DNA of 64,000 nt from Variovorax gracilis (GCF_030317115.1 NZ_JASZYF010000006.1:186001-250000); one strand, 5' to 3'; shown: positions 1-9,258, numbered from the stretch's first letter. Program-made: numbers and translations. The notes: generated from the letters alone by a model not told the origin.

Positions 1-1
1 C

Positions 2-364
2 CAGTTGCAGAAACAGGAAGCACCCGACGCCTGGCTCGGCCACAAGCTGCGCTACATCAATCCGCTGACCGGCGGCTCGCCGATGCCGACGATCGGCACC
101 CACCTGCAACTGCTGCCCGCAGGCTTTGCCGGGAAGACGCACCGGGCGACCGATGGCGCCATCTACAGCGTGGTCGAAGGCCGTGGCGTCGCGGAAATCG
201 GCGGGCAGCGCTTTGCCTTTGGCCCGCGCGACACCTTTGTGGTCCCGTCGTGGGCGCCGCTGCGCCTGTCGGCGAGTGAAGAAACGGTTCTGTTCAGCTT
301 CTCGGACCGTCCGGTGCAACAGGCCATGGGCGTGCTGCGCGAAGCCTTTCTCAACGAGGGCTGA
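2..364 (+). CDS. Gentisate 1,2-dioxygenase, C-terminal part (cut by window edge)
   Basis: The reading frame is open from the first bases, so the 5' part lies outside the window; the 120 residues seen are a C-terminal cupin domain. Visible cupin features are the GT(H)LQLLPAGF strand, the YSVVEGRG turn and FVVPSWAPLRLS. In two-cupin gentisate dioxygenases the catalytic Fe(II) site is in the N-terminal cupin, which cannot be checked here. The enzyme opens the gentisate ring to maleylpyruvate. The assignment rests on the domain plus the next genes, a fumarylpyruvate hydrolase-type enzyme and a 3-hydroxybenzoate 6-hydroxylase-type monooxygenase. It could be another ring-cleaving cupin such as 1-hydroxy-2-naphthoate dioxygenase. 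Confidence 0.8.
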   Translation, partial: QLQKQEAPDAWLGHKLRYINPLTGGSPMPTIGTHLQLLPAGFAGKTHRATDGAIYSVVEGRGVAEIGGQRFAFGPRDTFVVPSWAPLRLSASEETVLFSFSDRPVQQAMGVLREAFLNEG

Positions 365-451
365 ACCGGTGCTGCCGCCGCCGGCGGCCGCGGTTTTGCC
401 TTCCCGGTCTTTTTCTTGATCAACGTGCCGCACGCCGCGGCAGGAGTCCCC

Positions 452-1156
452 ATGCCTTTCGTCGTTTCCCCTCCGGCCGTCGTCGGCCTTCCCGTGGCCG
501 GCTCGGCCGACCTGTTCCCTGTACGCCGCGTCTACTGCGTCGGCCGCAACTACGCGGCGCATGCACGCGAGATGGGATTTGATCCCGATCGCGAGCCGCC
601 CTTCTTCTTCTGCAAGCCGAACGACGACGCGTCGATCGTGCCGGTGCCCGCCGCCAAGTCCGCGAGCATTCCCTACCCGGGCCAGACCGCGAACTACCAC
701 TACGAGGCCGAGTTGGTGGTGCTGATCGGCAAGGCCGGCCGCGACATCGCGGTCGACGACGCGGTCAACCACATCTACGGCTACGCGGTCGGCCTCGACA
801 TGACCCGCCGCGACCTGCAGATGAAGATGCGCGAGCAGGGGCGCCCCTGGGAGATCGGCAAGGCCTTCGACTTCTCCGCGCCAGTCGGCGTTGTGCGTCC
901 GCGCGCGGCAATGGGCGAGATGAAGGACGGCGAGATCGTGCTCGAAGTCGACGGCGAAGTCCGCCAGAAGAGCAATATCCGCAACCTGATCTGGTCGGTG
1001 AGCGAAGTCATCGCCAACCTGTCGACCCTGTTCGCGCTGCAGCCGGGCGACCTGATCTTCACCGGCACGCCCGAAGGCGTCGGCGCGGTGAAAAGCGGCC
1101 AGACGATGAGCGTGCGCATCGACGGCCTGGAGCCGATTTCCGTACGCGTGGACTGA
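452..1156 (+). CDS. Fumarylacetoacetate hydrolase family protein, probable fumarylpyruvate hydrolase
   Basis: Product of 234 residues. The FAH fold is shown by [15 protein letters not shown] near the N-terminus, the metal-binding [10 protein letters not shown] segment, and the C-terminal [18 protein letters not shown] signature. Family members hydrolyse fumarylpyruvate to fumarate and pyruvate, the last step of the gentisate pathway, in the cytoplasm with a divalent metal. The start at 452 is chosen because AGGAG lies 5-6 bases upstream; an in-frame TTG at 416 has no such site. It follows the dioxygenase by 87 bp and precedes the monooxygenase by 22 bp, consistent with one operon. A maleylpyruvate hydrolase role is the main alternative. 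Confidence 0.88.
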   Translation: MPFVVSPPAVVGLPVAGSADLFPVRRVYCVGRNYAAHAREMGFDPDREPPFFFCKPNDDASIVPVPAAKSASIPYPGQTANYHYEAELVVLIGKAGRDIAVDDAVNHIYGYAVGLDMTRRDLQMKMREQGRPWEIGKAFDFSAPVGVVRPRAAMGEMKDGEIVLEVDGEVRQKSNIRNLIWSVSEVIANLSTLFALQPGDLIFTGTPEGVGAVKSGQTMSVRIDGLEPISVRVD

Positions 1157-1178
1157 TCACTCTCCGGAAGGCAAGCAC

Positions 1179-2399
1179 ATGAACACGAAATCCCACGCAA
1201 AACCGACGGTCCTGCTGGTGGGCGGCGGCATTGGCGGCATGGCCGCCGCGCTGGCCCTCGCACGGCTCGGCATCTCGGTGGATCTGCTGGAGCAGAGCGC
1301 CGCCATCGGCGAGATCGGCGCTGGTTTGCAGCTCGGGCCCAATGCCTTCGCGGCCCTGGACGCGCTGGGCGTCGGCGAGGCGGTGCGGCGCGGGTCCGTC
1401 TTCACCGACCGGCTCGTGATGATGGATGCGGTCGATTGCAGCGAAGTCGCTTCGGTGCCCGTCGGCGAGGCCTTTCGCGCGCGCTTTCGCAATCCCTACG
1501 CGGTGAGCCATCGCGCCGACCTGCACGGTGCGATCCACGATGCCGTCAAGGATCATCCGTTGATCCGCTTCCACACCTCGGCGCAGGTCGAGGCGCTGGA
1601 CATCGGTACCCGCGGCGTGACCGCCGTGACGCGGGATGGCCGGCGCTTCAGCGCGGATGCCATCGTCGGCTGCGACGGCGTCAAGTCGGTGGTCCGCTCG
1701 AAGCTCATCGGTGATGCGCCGCGCGTGTCGGGCCATGTGGTGTACCGCGCCGTGGTGCCCGCCGCCGACATGCCGGAGGACCTGCGCTGGAACGCGCCCG
1801 TGGTCTGGGCCGGCCCCAACTGCCACCTGGTGCACTACCCGCTGCGCCACGGCGAGCAATACAACCTGGTCGTGACCTTCCACAGCCGCGATCGCGAAGA
1901 GTGGGGCGTGAGCGACGGCAGCAAGCAGGAGGTGCTGTCGTACTTCGAGGGCGTGCACGCACGGCCGCGCCAGTTGCTGGACCGGCCCACCTCGTGGCGC
2001 CGCTGGAGCACCGCCGACCGCGACCCGGTGGCGAACTGGAGCGAAGGCCCCGCCACGCTGCTGGGCGACGCGGCCCATCCGATGATGCAGTACCTCGCGC
2101 AGGGCGCCTGCATGGCGCTGGAGGATGCGGTGACGCTGGGCAAGGCCGTCGAGGCCTGCGATTTCGATCTGCCGGCGGCCTTCCGCCTGTATGCCGCGGC
2201 GCGCATTCCGCGCACGGCCCGTGTCGTGCTGTCGGTGCGCGAGATGGGGCGTCTCTATCACGCGAAGGGGGTCGAGCGGCTGGTCCGCAACAACCTCTGG
2301 ACGGGTCGTTCGCCAGAGCGTTTCTATGACGCGGTCGAGTGGCTCTATGCGTGGAATCCCGAACAGTGCCTGGCCGACGCGCGCCTGGCCGCCGCCTGA
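1179..2399 (+). CDS. FAD-dependent aromatic hydroxylase, probable 3-hydroxybenzoate 6-monooxygenase
   Basis: A 406-residue class A flavoprotein monooxygenase. The N-terminal Rossmann motif GGGIGGMAAALALARLG binds the FAD ADP moiety, the DG motif is VGCDGVKSVVRSKL near residue 165, and the GD motif is LLGDAAHPMMQYLAQGA near residue 290. Length and motifs match 3-hydroxybenzoate 6-hydroxylases, which use NADH and O2 to make gentisate. The flanking gentisate dioxygenase and fumarylpyruvate hydrolase make that substrate the best guess. Salicylate hydroxylase-like or hydroxynicotinate monooxygenase activity cannot be excluded from sequence alone. Confidence 0.85.
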   Translation: MNTKSHAKPTVLLVGGGIGGMAAALALARLGISVDLLEQSAAIGEIGAGLQLGPNAFAALDALGVGEAVRRGSVFTDRLVMMDAVDCSEVASVPVGEAFRARFRNPYAVSHRADLHGAIHDAVKDHPLIRFHTSAQVEALDIGTRGVTAVTRDGRRFSADAIVGCDGVKSVVRSKLIGDAPRVSGHVVYRAVVPAADMPEDLRWNAPVVWAGPNCHLVHYPLRHGEQYNLVVTFHSRDREEWGVSDGSKQEVLSYFEGVHARPRQLLDRPTSWRRWSTADRDPVANWSEGPATLLGDAAHPMMQYLAQGACMALEDAVTLGKAVEACDFDLPAAFRLYAAARIPRTARVVLSVREMGRLYHAKGVERLVRNNLWTGRSPERFYDAVEWLYAWNPEQCLADARLAAA

Positions 2400-2440
2400 T
2401 ACTTCGCACCCTCATCCAACCATCCGGAGACAAGCCTTTC

Positions 2441-3424
2441 ATGAAATCCATCCTCTCGCTGATTGCCGGCACCGCCGCGGCACTCCTGGCCGCGACTGCT
2501 ACCGCGCAATCGCCTGCCGCCGACTTTCCGAGCAAGCCCGTCACCATCGTCACGCCCTTCGCCGCCGGCAGCGGGCCCGACGCGGTGCTGCGCCTGGTCT
2601 CGGACAAGCTCGGCCGGCTGTGGAATCAGCGCGTGCTGGTGGACAACAAGCCGGGTGGCGGCGGCTTCATCGCCATCGAGCAGGTGCGCCGCGCTGCGCC
2701 GGATGGCTACACGCTGCTGCAGCTCGACAGCGAGCACATCGCGGCTCTGCCGCATCTCTACAAGTCGCGCAACTTCGTGACCCTGCAGCACTTCGATCCT
2801 GTGGCGTCGCTGTTCCGCACGCCCTTCTTCGTCGCGGTGCCGACCGACTCGAAGTGGAAGAACATGACCGATCTCATCGCCTCGGCAAAGGAGAAGTCGG
2901 GACAGGTCAGCTACGGCTCGTGGGGCGTCGGCAGCCCGGGTCATCTCGGCGGGCAGCAGCTCGAAGCGCTGACCGGTACGCACATGCAGCACGTGCCTTA
3001 TCGCGAGGTGTCGCAGCTGTTCGCCAACGTCGGTTCGGGCGAGGTGCAGTGGAGCTTTGCGAGCATTCCGTCCAGCCAGGGCATCTACAAGGCCGGCAAG
3101 CTGCGCTACATCGCCATCGCGGCGCCCAAGCGCATTCCGCAGATGCCGGACGTGCCCACCATGGCCGAGGCGGGTGGGCCGGCCGGCCTGGAGGTCAACT
3201 CCTTCGTGTCGCTGCTGACGCCCAAGGGCGTGCCGCCCGCCATCAAGGCGAAGATCAACGCGGACGTCGCCAAGGTCATTGCCGACCCCGAGATTCGCGC
3301 GCGTTTCGACACCTTCGCGTTCGAGCCGCTGGCATGGTCGCCGGAGGAGATCGAGCGCAACGCCGAGGCCAAGTCGAAGATCTACGGAGAGCTGGTGCGC
3401 CGGGGCAATATCAGTCTCGAATGA
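2441..3424 (+). CDS. Bug-family tripartite tricarboxylate transporter substrate-binding protein (1)
   Basis: A 327-residue periplasmic binding protein of the Bug/TctC family. The start at 2441 gives a classic signal peptide (Lys, then an Ala/Leu-rich core ending ATAQS) and has GGAGA about 10 bases upstream. The mature part opens with FPSKPVTIVTPFAAGSGPDA, and VDNKPGGGGFIA marks the ligand loop. Bug proteins bind carboxylates or aromatic acids, usually for TctAB-type permeases; none is present in the window. The operon position after the gentisate genes suggests an aromatic acid ligand, which is inference. Confidence 0.9.
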   Translation: MKSILSLIAGTAAALLAATATAQSPAADFPSKPVTIVTPFAAGSGPDAVLRLVSDKLGRLWNQRVLVDNKPGGGGFIAIEQVRRAAPDGYTLLQLDSEHIAALPHLYKSRNFVTLQHFDPVASLFRTPFFVAVPTDSKWKNMTDLIASAKEKSGQVSYGSWGVGSPGHLGGQQLEALTGTHMQHVPYREVSQLFANVGSGEVQWSFASIPSSQGIYKAGKLRYIAIAAPKRIPQMPDVPTMAEAGGPAGLEVNSFVSLLTPKGVPPAIKAKINADVAKVIADPEIRARFDTFAFEPLAWSPEEIERNAEAKSKIYGELVRRGNISLE

Positions 3425-3496
3425 CCAATTGACGTCTTGTTACAAGCGGGGCTTATCCTTCGTTTCCTCATTTCCCTTCCCCTCGCTTCACTTTTT

Positions 3497-4474
3497 ATGC
3501 ACGCATCCAAGAGAGCCCTCCTGATTGCTGCCTGCGGCCTGGCCGCGGGCACCTTGCCCATGGCGGCTTCGGCCCAAGCCGCCGCGTGGCCCACCAAGCC
3601 CGTGCGCCTCATCGTCGGCTTCCCCGGCGGATCGACGCCCGACATCGCCGCGCGCACCATCGCCGAGCCGCTGGCGAAGGCCCTCGGCCAGCCGGTGGTG
3701 GTCGACAACAAGCCCGGCGCGTCGGGCAACATCGCGGCCGACCAGGTGGCCAAGGCGACGGACGATCACACGATCGGCATCGTCATCAACGGCAACCTGA
3801 CCTCGTCGAAGATGCTGTACCCCAAGCTGCCCTACGACCCGGCCAAGGACTTCACCTACCTGTCGCTGATCGCCACGGCGCCGCTGGTGCTGGTGTCGCA
3901 AAGCAGCCTGCCCACCGGCGCGGCCTTCTTCGACGCCGCGCGCAAGGGCGGCGACAAGTGGAGCTACGGCTCCGTGGGCGTCGGCTCGGTCGGCCACCTG
4001 GGCATGGAACTGCTCAAGAGCCGCGTGCCGGGCCTGAAGGCCGAGCACGTGCCCTACCAGGGCAATCCGCAGGTGATGACCGACCTGATCGGCAATCAGA
4101 TCCAGATGGCGCTCATTCCGCCGGGCGTGGCGCTGCCGCAGATCAAGGCAGGCAAGGTCAAGGCCGTCGGTCTCACGAGCGGCCGCAGCACCCTCGCGCC
4201 GGACGTTCCGCCGCTGTCGGATGCCGGCGTGCGCGATTTCAGCCTCGAGGTGTGGACCGCACTTCTCGGGCCCGCGAATCTCTCGAAGACCGCGCAGGAC
4301 CGCATCTCGAAGGAACTCGCGACCATCATGAAGTCGCCGGAAGTGCGGCAGAAGCTGTTCGAGCAGGGCTGGCAGGCGGTGGGGACGTCGCCGGATGGCA
4401 TGCGCGCACGCGTCAAGGAAGAAGCGGCCATCATGAGCCGAATCATTTCTACCAACGGCATCAAGTTGCAGTAG
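3497..4474 (+). CDS. Bug-family tripartite tricarboxylate transporter substrate-binding protein (2)
   Basis: A second Bug/TctC protein of 325 residues, clearly diverged from its neighbour rather than a recent duplicate. The signal peptide runs from MHASKRALLIAA to about ASAQAAA; the mature N-terminus is WPTKPVRLIVGFPGGSTPD and the loop VDNKPGASGNIAADQV follows. The start at 3497 is chosen because upstream in-frame residues would spoil the signal peptide; no strong ribosome site is visible. It lies 72 bp after the first Bug gene and probably belongs to the same transcript. Its ligand is unknown. Confidence 0.88.
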   Translation: MHASKRALLIAACGLAAGTLPMAASAQAAAWPTKPVRLIVGFPGGSTPDIAARTIAEPLAKALGQPVVVDNKPGASGNIAADQVAKATDDHTIGIVINGNLTSSKMLYPKLPYDPAKDFTYLSLIATAPLVLVSQSSLPTGAAFFDAARKGGDKWSYGSVGVGSVGHLGMELLKSRVPGLKAEHVPYQGNPQVMTDLIGNQIQMALIPPGVALPQIKAGKVKAVGLTSGRSTLAPDVPPLSDAGVRDFSLEVWTALLGPANLSKTAQDRISKELATIMKSPEVRQKLFEQGWQAVGTSPDGMRARVKEEAAIMSRIISTNGIKLQ

Positions 4475-4489
4475 CTCGCCCCTTCAATA

Positions 4490-4582
4490 GCTCGCCCCCA
4501 GGCTTGCTCACCTCGTGTAGCCGCCTCCCCCCTGCCGGGGGCAACACCGGCGGCCCGGCTGAGCCGGTTCCGCGGTGTTTTC
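4490..4582 (+). repeat. Dispersed palindromic repeat, copy A
   Basis: Begins GCTCGCCCCCAGGCTTGC and continues through a CCCCC/GGGGG hairpin and a second imperfect palindrome (CACCGGCGG ... CCGCGGTG). It is closely similar to the copies at 46240 and 57044 and, on the other strand, 51725. The first 11 bases (TAGCTCGCCCC) also occur immediately upstream at 4472-4482, overlapping the stop codon of the Bug gene, so the element starts with a short direct duplication. It separates the aromatic-acid operon from the FAD oxidoreductase gene. Confidence 0.85.
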
Positions 4583-4612
4583 CGAAGGGCAGGGTCCCTT
4601 GGAACCATTGAT

Positions 4613-5959
4613 ATGAATTCGATCCTTCGTGAACCGGCGCGTGATCTGCCGGTCTTTGGCGAGTACGACGTCGTGGTGGTCGGCGGCGGGCCCGCCGGCA
4701 TCGCGGCCAGCGTGAGCGCGGCACGCCATGGCGCGCGCACGCTGCTGGTGGAGCGCTACGGCTTTCTCGGCGGCATGGGCACGGCCGGCGGCGTGACGAA
4801 CTTTGCCGGCCTGTACGGCAAGCGCAATGGCGAGATGACGCAACTCGTGCACGGCGTTGCCGACGACCTGCTTGCGCGCATCGACGCGTTGGGCGGGCTG
4901 AACAAGCCGCAGGACGGGATGCAGGGGCGTATCCGCGTGCGTTCCTACGACACCTCGATCTACAAGTGCGCCGCCGACCGGTTGCTGCTGGACGCGGGTG
5001 TGCATCTGCTTTTCCACGCCTGGGCTGCAGCCGTCGTCATGGACGGCAGCCGCATCGCCGCGCTGGTGGTGGAGACCAAGTCGGGCCGCCAGGCGATCCG
5101 CGCCAACGCTTTCATCGACGGCAGCGGCGATGCCGATGTCGCGGCCTTTGCGGGCGTGCCTTTCGCGGTCGGCGACGGCCACGGCAGCGGGCTGTTCCCG
5201 TCGACCATGTTCCGTGTCGGCAACGTCGATGCGTCGCGTGCGCTGGCGGCGGTGGGCGAGTTCAAGGCCATCAACGACCTGATGGCGAAGGCGCGCGAGC
5301 GCGATCCGCAGGCCTACCGCTTCCCGCGCGAAGGCGCGATCCTGCGGCCGCAGATCGACCCGCGCGAGTGGCGCGCCAACGTCACGCAAATCTGCAATGC
5401 CGAGGGCGGCGCGATGAACGGCGTCGATGCGCGCCAGCTCAGCGACGGCGAGATCGAAGGACGGCGGCAGATTGGCGAGTACTTCCGCTTTCTCAAGGCC
5501 GAGGTGCCGGGCTTCGAACAATCGGCGATCGTCGAGATCGCGCCGCAGGTCGGCATCCGCGAGACGCGGCGCATCGAGGGCCTCTATGCGCTGACCGGAG
5601 AGGACATCCTTTCGTCCGCGCGCTTCGACGACAGCATCGGCATCAACGCCTGGCCGATGGAGATGCATGCGGCGGGCAAGATCGAATGGGCTTTCCCGCG
5701 CGACGACAAGCGCACCTACAACCAGTTGCCCTGGCGCATGCTGGTGCCTCGCGGCGTCGACAACCTGCTGGTGGCCGGCCGCTGTGCGGCGATGACGCAC
5801 GAGGGCCAGTCCGCGGCGCGGGCGAGCGGTGGCTGCTTCGTGATGGGCCAGGCCGCAGGGACCGCCGCGGCGGCGCTGGGCAGTGGCGCCTTTGATGCCG
5901 TCGATGTGCCGAAGCTCCAGCAAAAGCTGGCCGCCGACGGCGCTGACCTCGACCGTTGA
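4613..5959 (+). CDS. FAD-dependent oxidoreductase (FAD_oxidored family)
   Basis: A 448-residue protein with an N-terminal dinucleotide-binding motif, VVVVGGGPAGIAASVSAARHG, then the GFLGGMGTAGGVTNFAGLY segment typical of the FAD-dependent oxidoreductases grouped as FAD_oxidored, and a C-terminal FAD-contact region around LLVAGRCAAMTHEGQSAARA. FIDGSGDADVAAFAGVPF is the usual mid-protein motif. The substrate is not known. It lies downstream of the aromatic-acid operon but is separated from it by repeat copy A, so co-transcription is uncertain. No clear ribosome-binding site precedes the ATG. Confidence 0.8.
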   Translation: MNSILREPARDLPVFGEYDVVVVGGGPAGIAASVSAARHGARTLLVERYGFLGGMGTAGGVTNFAGLYGKRNGEMTQLVHGVADDLLARIDALGGLNKPQDGMQGRIRVRSYDTSIYKCAADRLLLDAGVHLLFHAWAAAVVMDGSRIAALVVETKSGRQAIRANAFIDGSGDADVAAFAGVPFAVGDGHGSGLFPSTMFRVGNVDASRALAAVGEFKAINDLMAKARERDPQAYRFPREGAILRPQIDPREWRANVTQICNAEGGAMNGVDARQLSDGEIEGRRQIGEYFRFLKAEVPGFEQSAIVEIAPQVGIRETRRIEGLYALTGEDILSSARFDDSIGINAWPMEMHAAGKIEWAFPRDDKRTYNQLPWRMLVPRGVDNLLVAGRCAAMTHEGQSAARASGGCFVMGQAAGTAAAALGSGAFDAVDVPKLQQKLAADGADLDR

Positions 5960-6054
5960 CTTCGGCCGGGTGACAGCCGCGGGACAGCGCCGCGGCTCTC
6001 TCTTTGCTATCGTTGCAGGCTCTCCCACGCTGCCTGTGACTGCTTTCCCCCCCG

Positions 6055-6972
6055 ATGACCGATTCCGCCACCGCCGCCCGCCTCGTCGACGAGCTTGTCG
6101 AACTGATGCGCCTTGAACCGCTGGGCAATGACCGCTTCCTGGCCCAGAGCGAGGACATCGGCACGCCGGCCGTGTTCGGCGGCCAGGTGCTGGGGCAGGC
6201 GCTGATGGCAGCCAGCCAGACCGTTGCCGCGGACCGCCCGGCGCACTCGATGCACGCCTACTTCCTGCTGCCCGGCGAGCACGCACCCACCGAATACGCG
6301 GTGGACCGCGTGCGCGATGGCCGCAGCTTCACCACGCGGCACGTCGTGGCGCGGCAAGGCGAGCGCATCATCTTCGAGATGTCCGCGTCCTTCCAGACGG
6401 TGGACGACGGCATCGATCACCAGCTTCCGATGCCCGAAGCGGCCGGCCCCGAGGGCCTGCCGAGCGAGCTGGACCAGCGCATCGCCCTGGGCGATCGCCT
6501 GCCCGAGCGCTGGCGCGTCAAGGGCCTGGCGCCGCACGGCATCGAGTACCGCCGCGTCGAGCCCGACGACCTGCTCACGCCGGAACCGCGCCCCTCCGAA
6601 AGCGCGATCTGGATGCGTGCGATCGCGCCGATGCCGGATGACCCCAACGTGCACCGCGCACTGTTGGCCTATGCATCCGACCACGGCCTGCTGCGCGCCG
6701 CGATGCTCCCGCACGGCCTGAGTTTCATGAGTGGAAGGGTGCGTCCCGCGAGCCTCGACCACGCGATGTGGTTCCACCGCGATTTCCGGATGGACGACTG
6801 GCTGCTCTACAGCCTCGACTCGCCGAGCGCAAGCGGCGCCCGCGGGCTGTGCCGCGGCAGCATCTTCACGCGCGACGGCCGGCTCGTGGCCTCGACGGCG
6901 CAGGAAGGCATGCTGCGGATTCTTCGCGAGGGAAGTCCTTCGTCGAGCGCTGGCGGCGCGGCACCGATATAA
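6055..6972 (+). CDS. tesB: Acyl-CoA thioesterase II
   Basis: A 305-residue double hot-dog thioesterase. The first hot-dog holds GGQVLGQALMAASQTV and HSMHAYFLLPGEH; the second holds RALLAYASDHGLL, the conserved Asp-containing segment, followed by SLDHAMWFHRDFRMDDWLLY. Length and motifs match TesB, which hydrolyses medium- to long-chain acyl-CoA in the cytosol. The next gene starts 31 bp downstream on the same strand. Confidence 0.92.
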   Translation: MTDSATAARLVDELVELMRLEPLGNDRFLAQSEDIGTPAVFGGQVLGQALMAASQTVAADRPAHSMHAYFLLPGEHAPTEYAVDRVRDGRSFTTRHVVARQGERIIFEMSASFQTVDDGIDHQLPMPEAAGPEGLPSELDQRIALGDRLPERWRVKGLAPHGIEYRRVEPDDLLTPEPRPSESAIWMRAIAPMPDDPNVHRALLAYASDHGLLRAAMLPHGLSFMSGRVRPASLDHAMWFHRDFRMDDWLLYSLDSPSASGARGLCRGSIFTRDGRLVASTAQEGMLRILREGSPSSSAGGAAPI

Positions 6973-7003
6973 GGGACGGCTTCATTCCCTTCCGGTCGCC
7001 GCC

Positions 7004-8116
7004 ATGAGTGTCCTGTTCTCGCCCTACGCCCTCGGCCCTCTGCAGCTTCGCAACCGCATCGTCATCGCGCCGATGTGCCAGTACTCCGCCGAGAACGGCA
7101 ATGCCGGCGACTGGCACATGATCCATCTCGGGCAGCTCTCGCTGTCCGGCGCAGGGCTGCTCATCATCGAGGCCACTGCGGTCGAGGAGACCGGGCGCAT
7201 CACCCCCGGCGACCTCGGCCTCTACTCCGACGACAACGAGGCGGCGCTGGCGCGCGTGCTGGCCGCCATCCGCCGCCATTCGCGCATCCCGGTGGCGATC
7301 CAGCTCGCGCATGCCGGCCGCAAGGCGTCGAGCCATGCGCCGTGGGAAGGCGGGCAATGCCTGACGCCGGACGAAGGTGCCTGGCAGACGGAGGCCCCGT
7401 CCGCCCTCCCGCATGCGCCTGGCGAGCCGCCGCCCGTCGCCCTCGATTCCGGAGGCCTGTCTCGCGTGAAGGCCGCCTTCGTGCGCGCGGCGCAGCGAGC
7501 CGACGCCCTGGGCCTCGACGCGATCGAGCTGCATGCGGCGCATGGCTACCTGCTGCATCAGTTCCTCTCGCCGGTCTCGAACCAGCGCGACGATGCCTAT
7601 GGCGGCTCGCTCGAGAACCGCATGCGCTTCCCGCTGGAGGTGTTCGATGCGGTGCGCGCCGCCGTGCCGCCGCGCATGCCCGTCGGCCTGCGCATTTCCG
7701 CCACCGACTGGGTGGAGGGCGGATGGGATGCGGAGCAGAGCATCGCGTTCGGCAAGGCCCTCTCAGAGCGCGGCTGCAGCTTCATGCACGTGTCGTCGGG
7801 TGGCGTGTCGCCACAGCAGAAGATCCCCTTGTCGCCTGGCTACCAGGTGCCGATGGCCGAGCGCGTCAAGGCGGCGGTGGGCCTGCCGACCATCGCGGTG
7901 GGGCTCGTGACCGAGCCGGCGCAGGCCGAGGCCATCGTCGCGGCGGGTCAAGCTGATCTGGTCGCATTGGCCCGGGCGATCCTGTTCGAGCCGCACTGGC
8001 CGTGGCGCGCCGCGGCTGAACTGGGGGCGCAAGTCGAGGCGCCGCGGCAGTACTGGCGCTCCCAGCCGCGCGAACTGAAGGCACTGTTCGGCGACACCCG
8101 CATCGGGCAGCGCTGA
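7004..8116 (+). CDS. NADH:flavin oxidoreductase, Old Yellow Enzyme (YqjM/NamA-like)
   Basis: A 370-residue TIM-barrel flavoenzyme. LRNRIVIAPMCQYSA carries the Cys that tunes FMN in YqjM-type enzymes; ELHAAHGYLLHQFLSPVSNQ carries the active-site region, and VGLVTEPAQAEAIVAAGQAD lines the FMN phosphate site near the C-terminus. YqjM-class enzymes reduce activated alkenes with NADPH. The start at 7004 is the first ATG giving the conserved N-terminus LFSPYALGPLQLRNR. It follows tesB closely and ends six bases before a convergent regulator gene. Confidence 0.92.
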   Translation: MSVLFSPYALGPLQLRNRIVIAPMCQYSAENGNAGDWHMIHLGQLSLSGAGLLIIEATAVEETGRITPGDLGLYSDDNEAALARVLAAIRRHSRIPVAIQLAHAGRKASSHAPWEGGQCLTPDEGAWQTEAPSALPHAPGEPPPVALDSGGLSRVKAAFVRAAQRADALGLDAIELHAAHGYLLHQFLSPVSNQRDDAYGGSLENRMRFPLEVFDAVRAAVPPRMPVGLRISATDWVEGGWDAEQSIAFGKALSERGCSFMHVSSGGVSPQQKIPLSPGYQVPMAERVKAAVGLPTIAVGLVTEPAQAEAIVAAGQADLVALARAILFEPHWPWRAAAELGAQVEAPRQYWRSQPRELKALFGDTRIGQR

Positions 8117-8121
8117 GCGGC

Positions 8122-9156
8122 TCAGGCAGAGCCCGCGAGCGCCGCCCGCATGCCGCCGAAGCGCCGCCGGTACTGCGCCGGCGTCAGGTTCACGCTGCGC
8201 CGGAAGAGGCGGCCGAAGAAGGCCGCGTCGTCGTAGCCCACTTCCCCGGCGATGGCTTCGATGCCATCGACGGTCGTTTCCAGCAGGTGCTTGGCTTCCT
8301 CGATGCGAAGCGTCTGCACGTACTCCATCGGCGTCATGCCGGTCGCGAGCTTGAAGCGGCGCTGGAACGACCGCTCCGCCAGCCCGCTGTGCCCCGTCAT
8401 CGCTGCGACCGGCGCGGGGTGCGCGTAGTGGTCGGCAATCCAGGCCTGGCAGCGGCCGATCACCGCGTCCTCCACCTGGCGAGTGCTTCCCACGCGCGCG
8501 AAGGGTTGCTGGCCCACGTGGTGCCAGTCGATCAGATTGATCCGCGCGACCTGCATCGCGGCCTCGATGCCGGCGCAGCGCGCAATCAGGTAGAGCGCGA
8601 GATCCATCCACGAGCTGCCGCCACCCGCCATCACCAGGCGCTGCCCGTCGCCCGAGGCGACCAGCGCGCGCTGCGGCCGCACGCGCACGCGCGGATAGCG
8701 GCGCTGCATCACCTCGCAGAAGGCCCAGTGGGTGGTGGCATCCTCGTCGTCGAGCAGGCCCGCTTCGCCCAGCAGCATCGCGCCGGAGCAGGCCGTGGCG
8801 ATGAGCGCACCGCTGGCGTGGCAACGGCGGACCCAATCGACCTCGGCGTCGAAGAGGCCGTCGAGCGGACTATGCGGCGCGATCATGAGTTCCGGCACGC
8901 AGACCACCGCAGGTTCGCTGACCTCGCCAAGGCCGTGGTGTGCCTCGATCGGCACGCCGTTGGCGACGTGCACGACACCGGCCCGCCTGCTGACGATCAC
9001 CGGGTCGAGCAGCGCGGGACCGGGTTCGCCGCCGACCACCATCGGCCAGTCTCGGCCCGCGCACTTGAAAAGGTCGAACATGCCGTAGACCACCGAGGCC
9101 GCGCTCTCGGGCGTGACCAGGATGGCGATCTGCGGAAGACCGTGGTCGGCGGGCAT
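8122..9156 (-). CDS. GlxA-family transcriptional regulator (DJ-1/PfpI domain plus AraC helix-turn-helix)
   Basis: A 344-residue regulator. Residues 1 to about 190 form a DJ-1/PfpI-like domain, with an ALIATACSGAMLLGEAGLLD elbow carrying the usual Cys; residues 220-335 form the AraC/XylS domain with two helix-turn-helices (LAERSFQRRFKLATGMTPMEY and FGRLFRRSVNLTPAQYRRRFG). These proteins sense unknown ligands through the PfpI domain. It is divergent from the TPR gene across about 100 bp, so it may control that gene; this is inference. Confidence 0.9.
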   Translation of the reverse strand: MPADHGLPQIAILVTPESAASVVYGMFDLFKCAGRDWPMVVGGEPGPALLDPVIVSRRAGVVHVANGVPIEAHHGLGEVSEPAVVCVPELMIAPHSPLDGLFDAEVDWVRRCHASGALIATACSGAMLLGEAGLLDDEDATTHWAFCEVMQRRYPRVRVRPQRALVASGDGQRLVMAGGGSSWMDLALYLIARCAGIEAAMQVARINLIDWHHVGQQPFARVGSTRQVEDAVIGRCQAWIADHYAHPAPVAAMTGHSGLAERSFQRRFKLATGMTPMEYVQTLRIEEAKHLLETTVDGIEAIAGEVGYDDAAFFGRLFRRSVNLTPAQYRRRFGGMRAALAGSA

Positions 9157-9258
9157 CGTCGGCGGTTGGCGGAATCGTCAGGCTTGTTGCGGGAATCGCT
9201 GCGGGCGATTGCGCGATCCGAACTTACGCTCGTCCCGTCATTCATTCAAGGAGCGGCG

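Noticed and set aside
4508..6286. 592-codon minus-strand frame opposite the FAD oxidoreductase
   Set aside because: No motif, composition typical of an antisense frame, and a well-supported gene lies on the plus strand.
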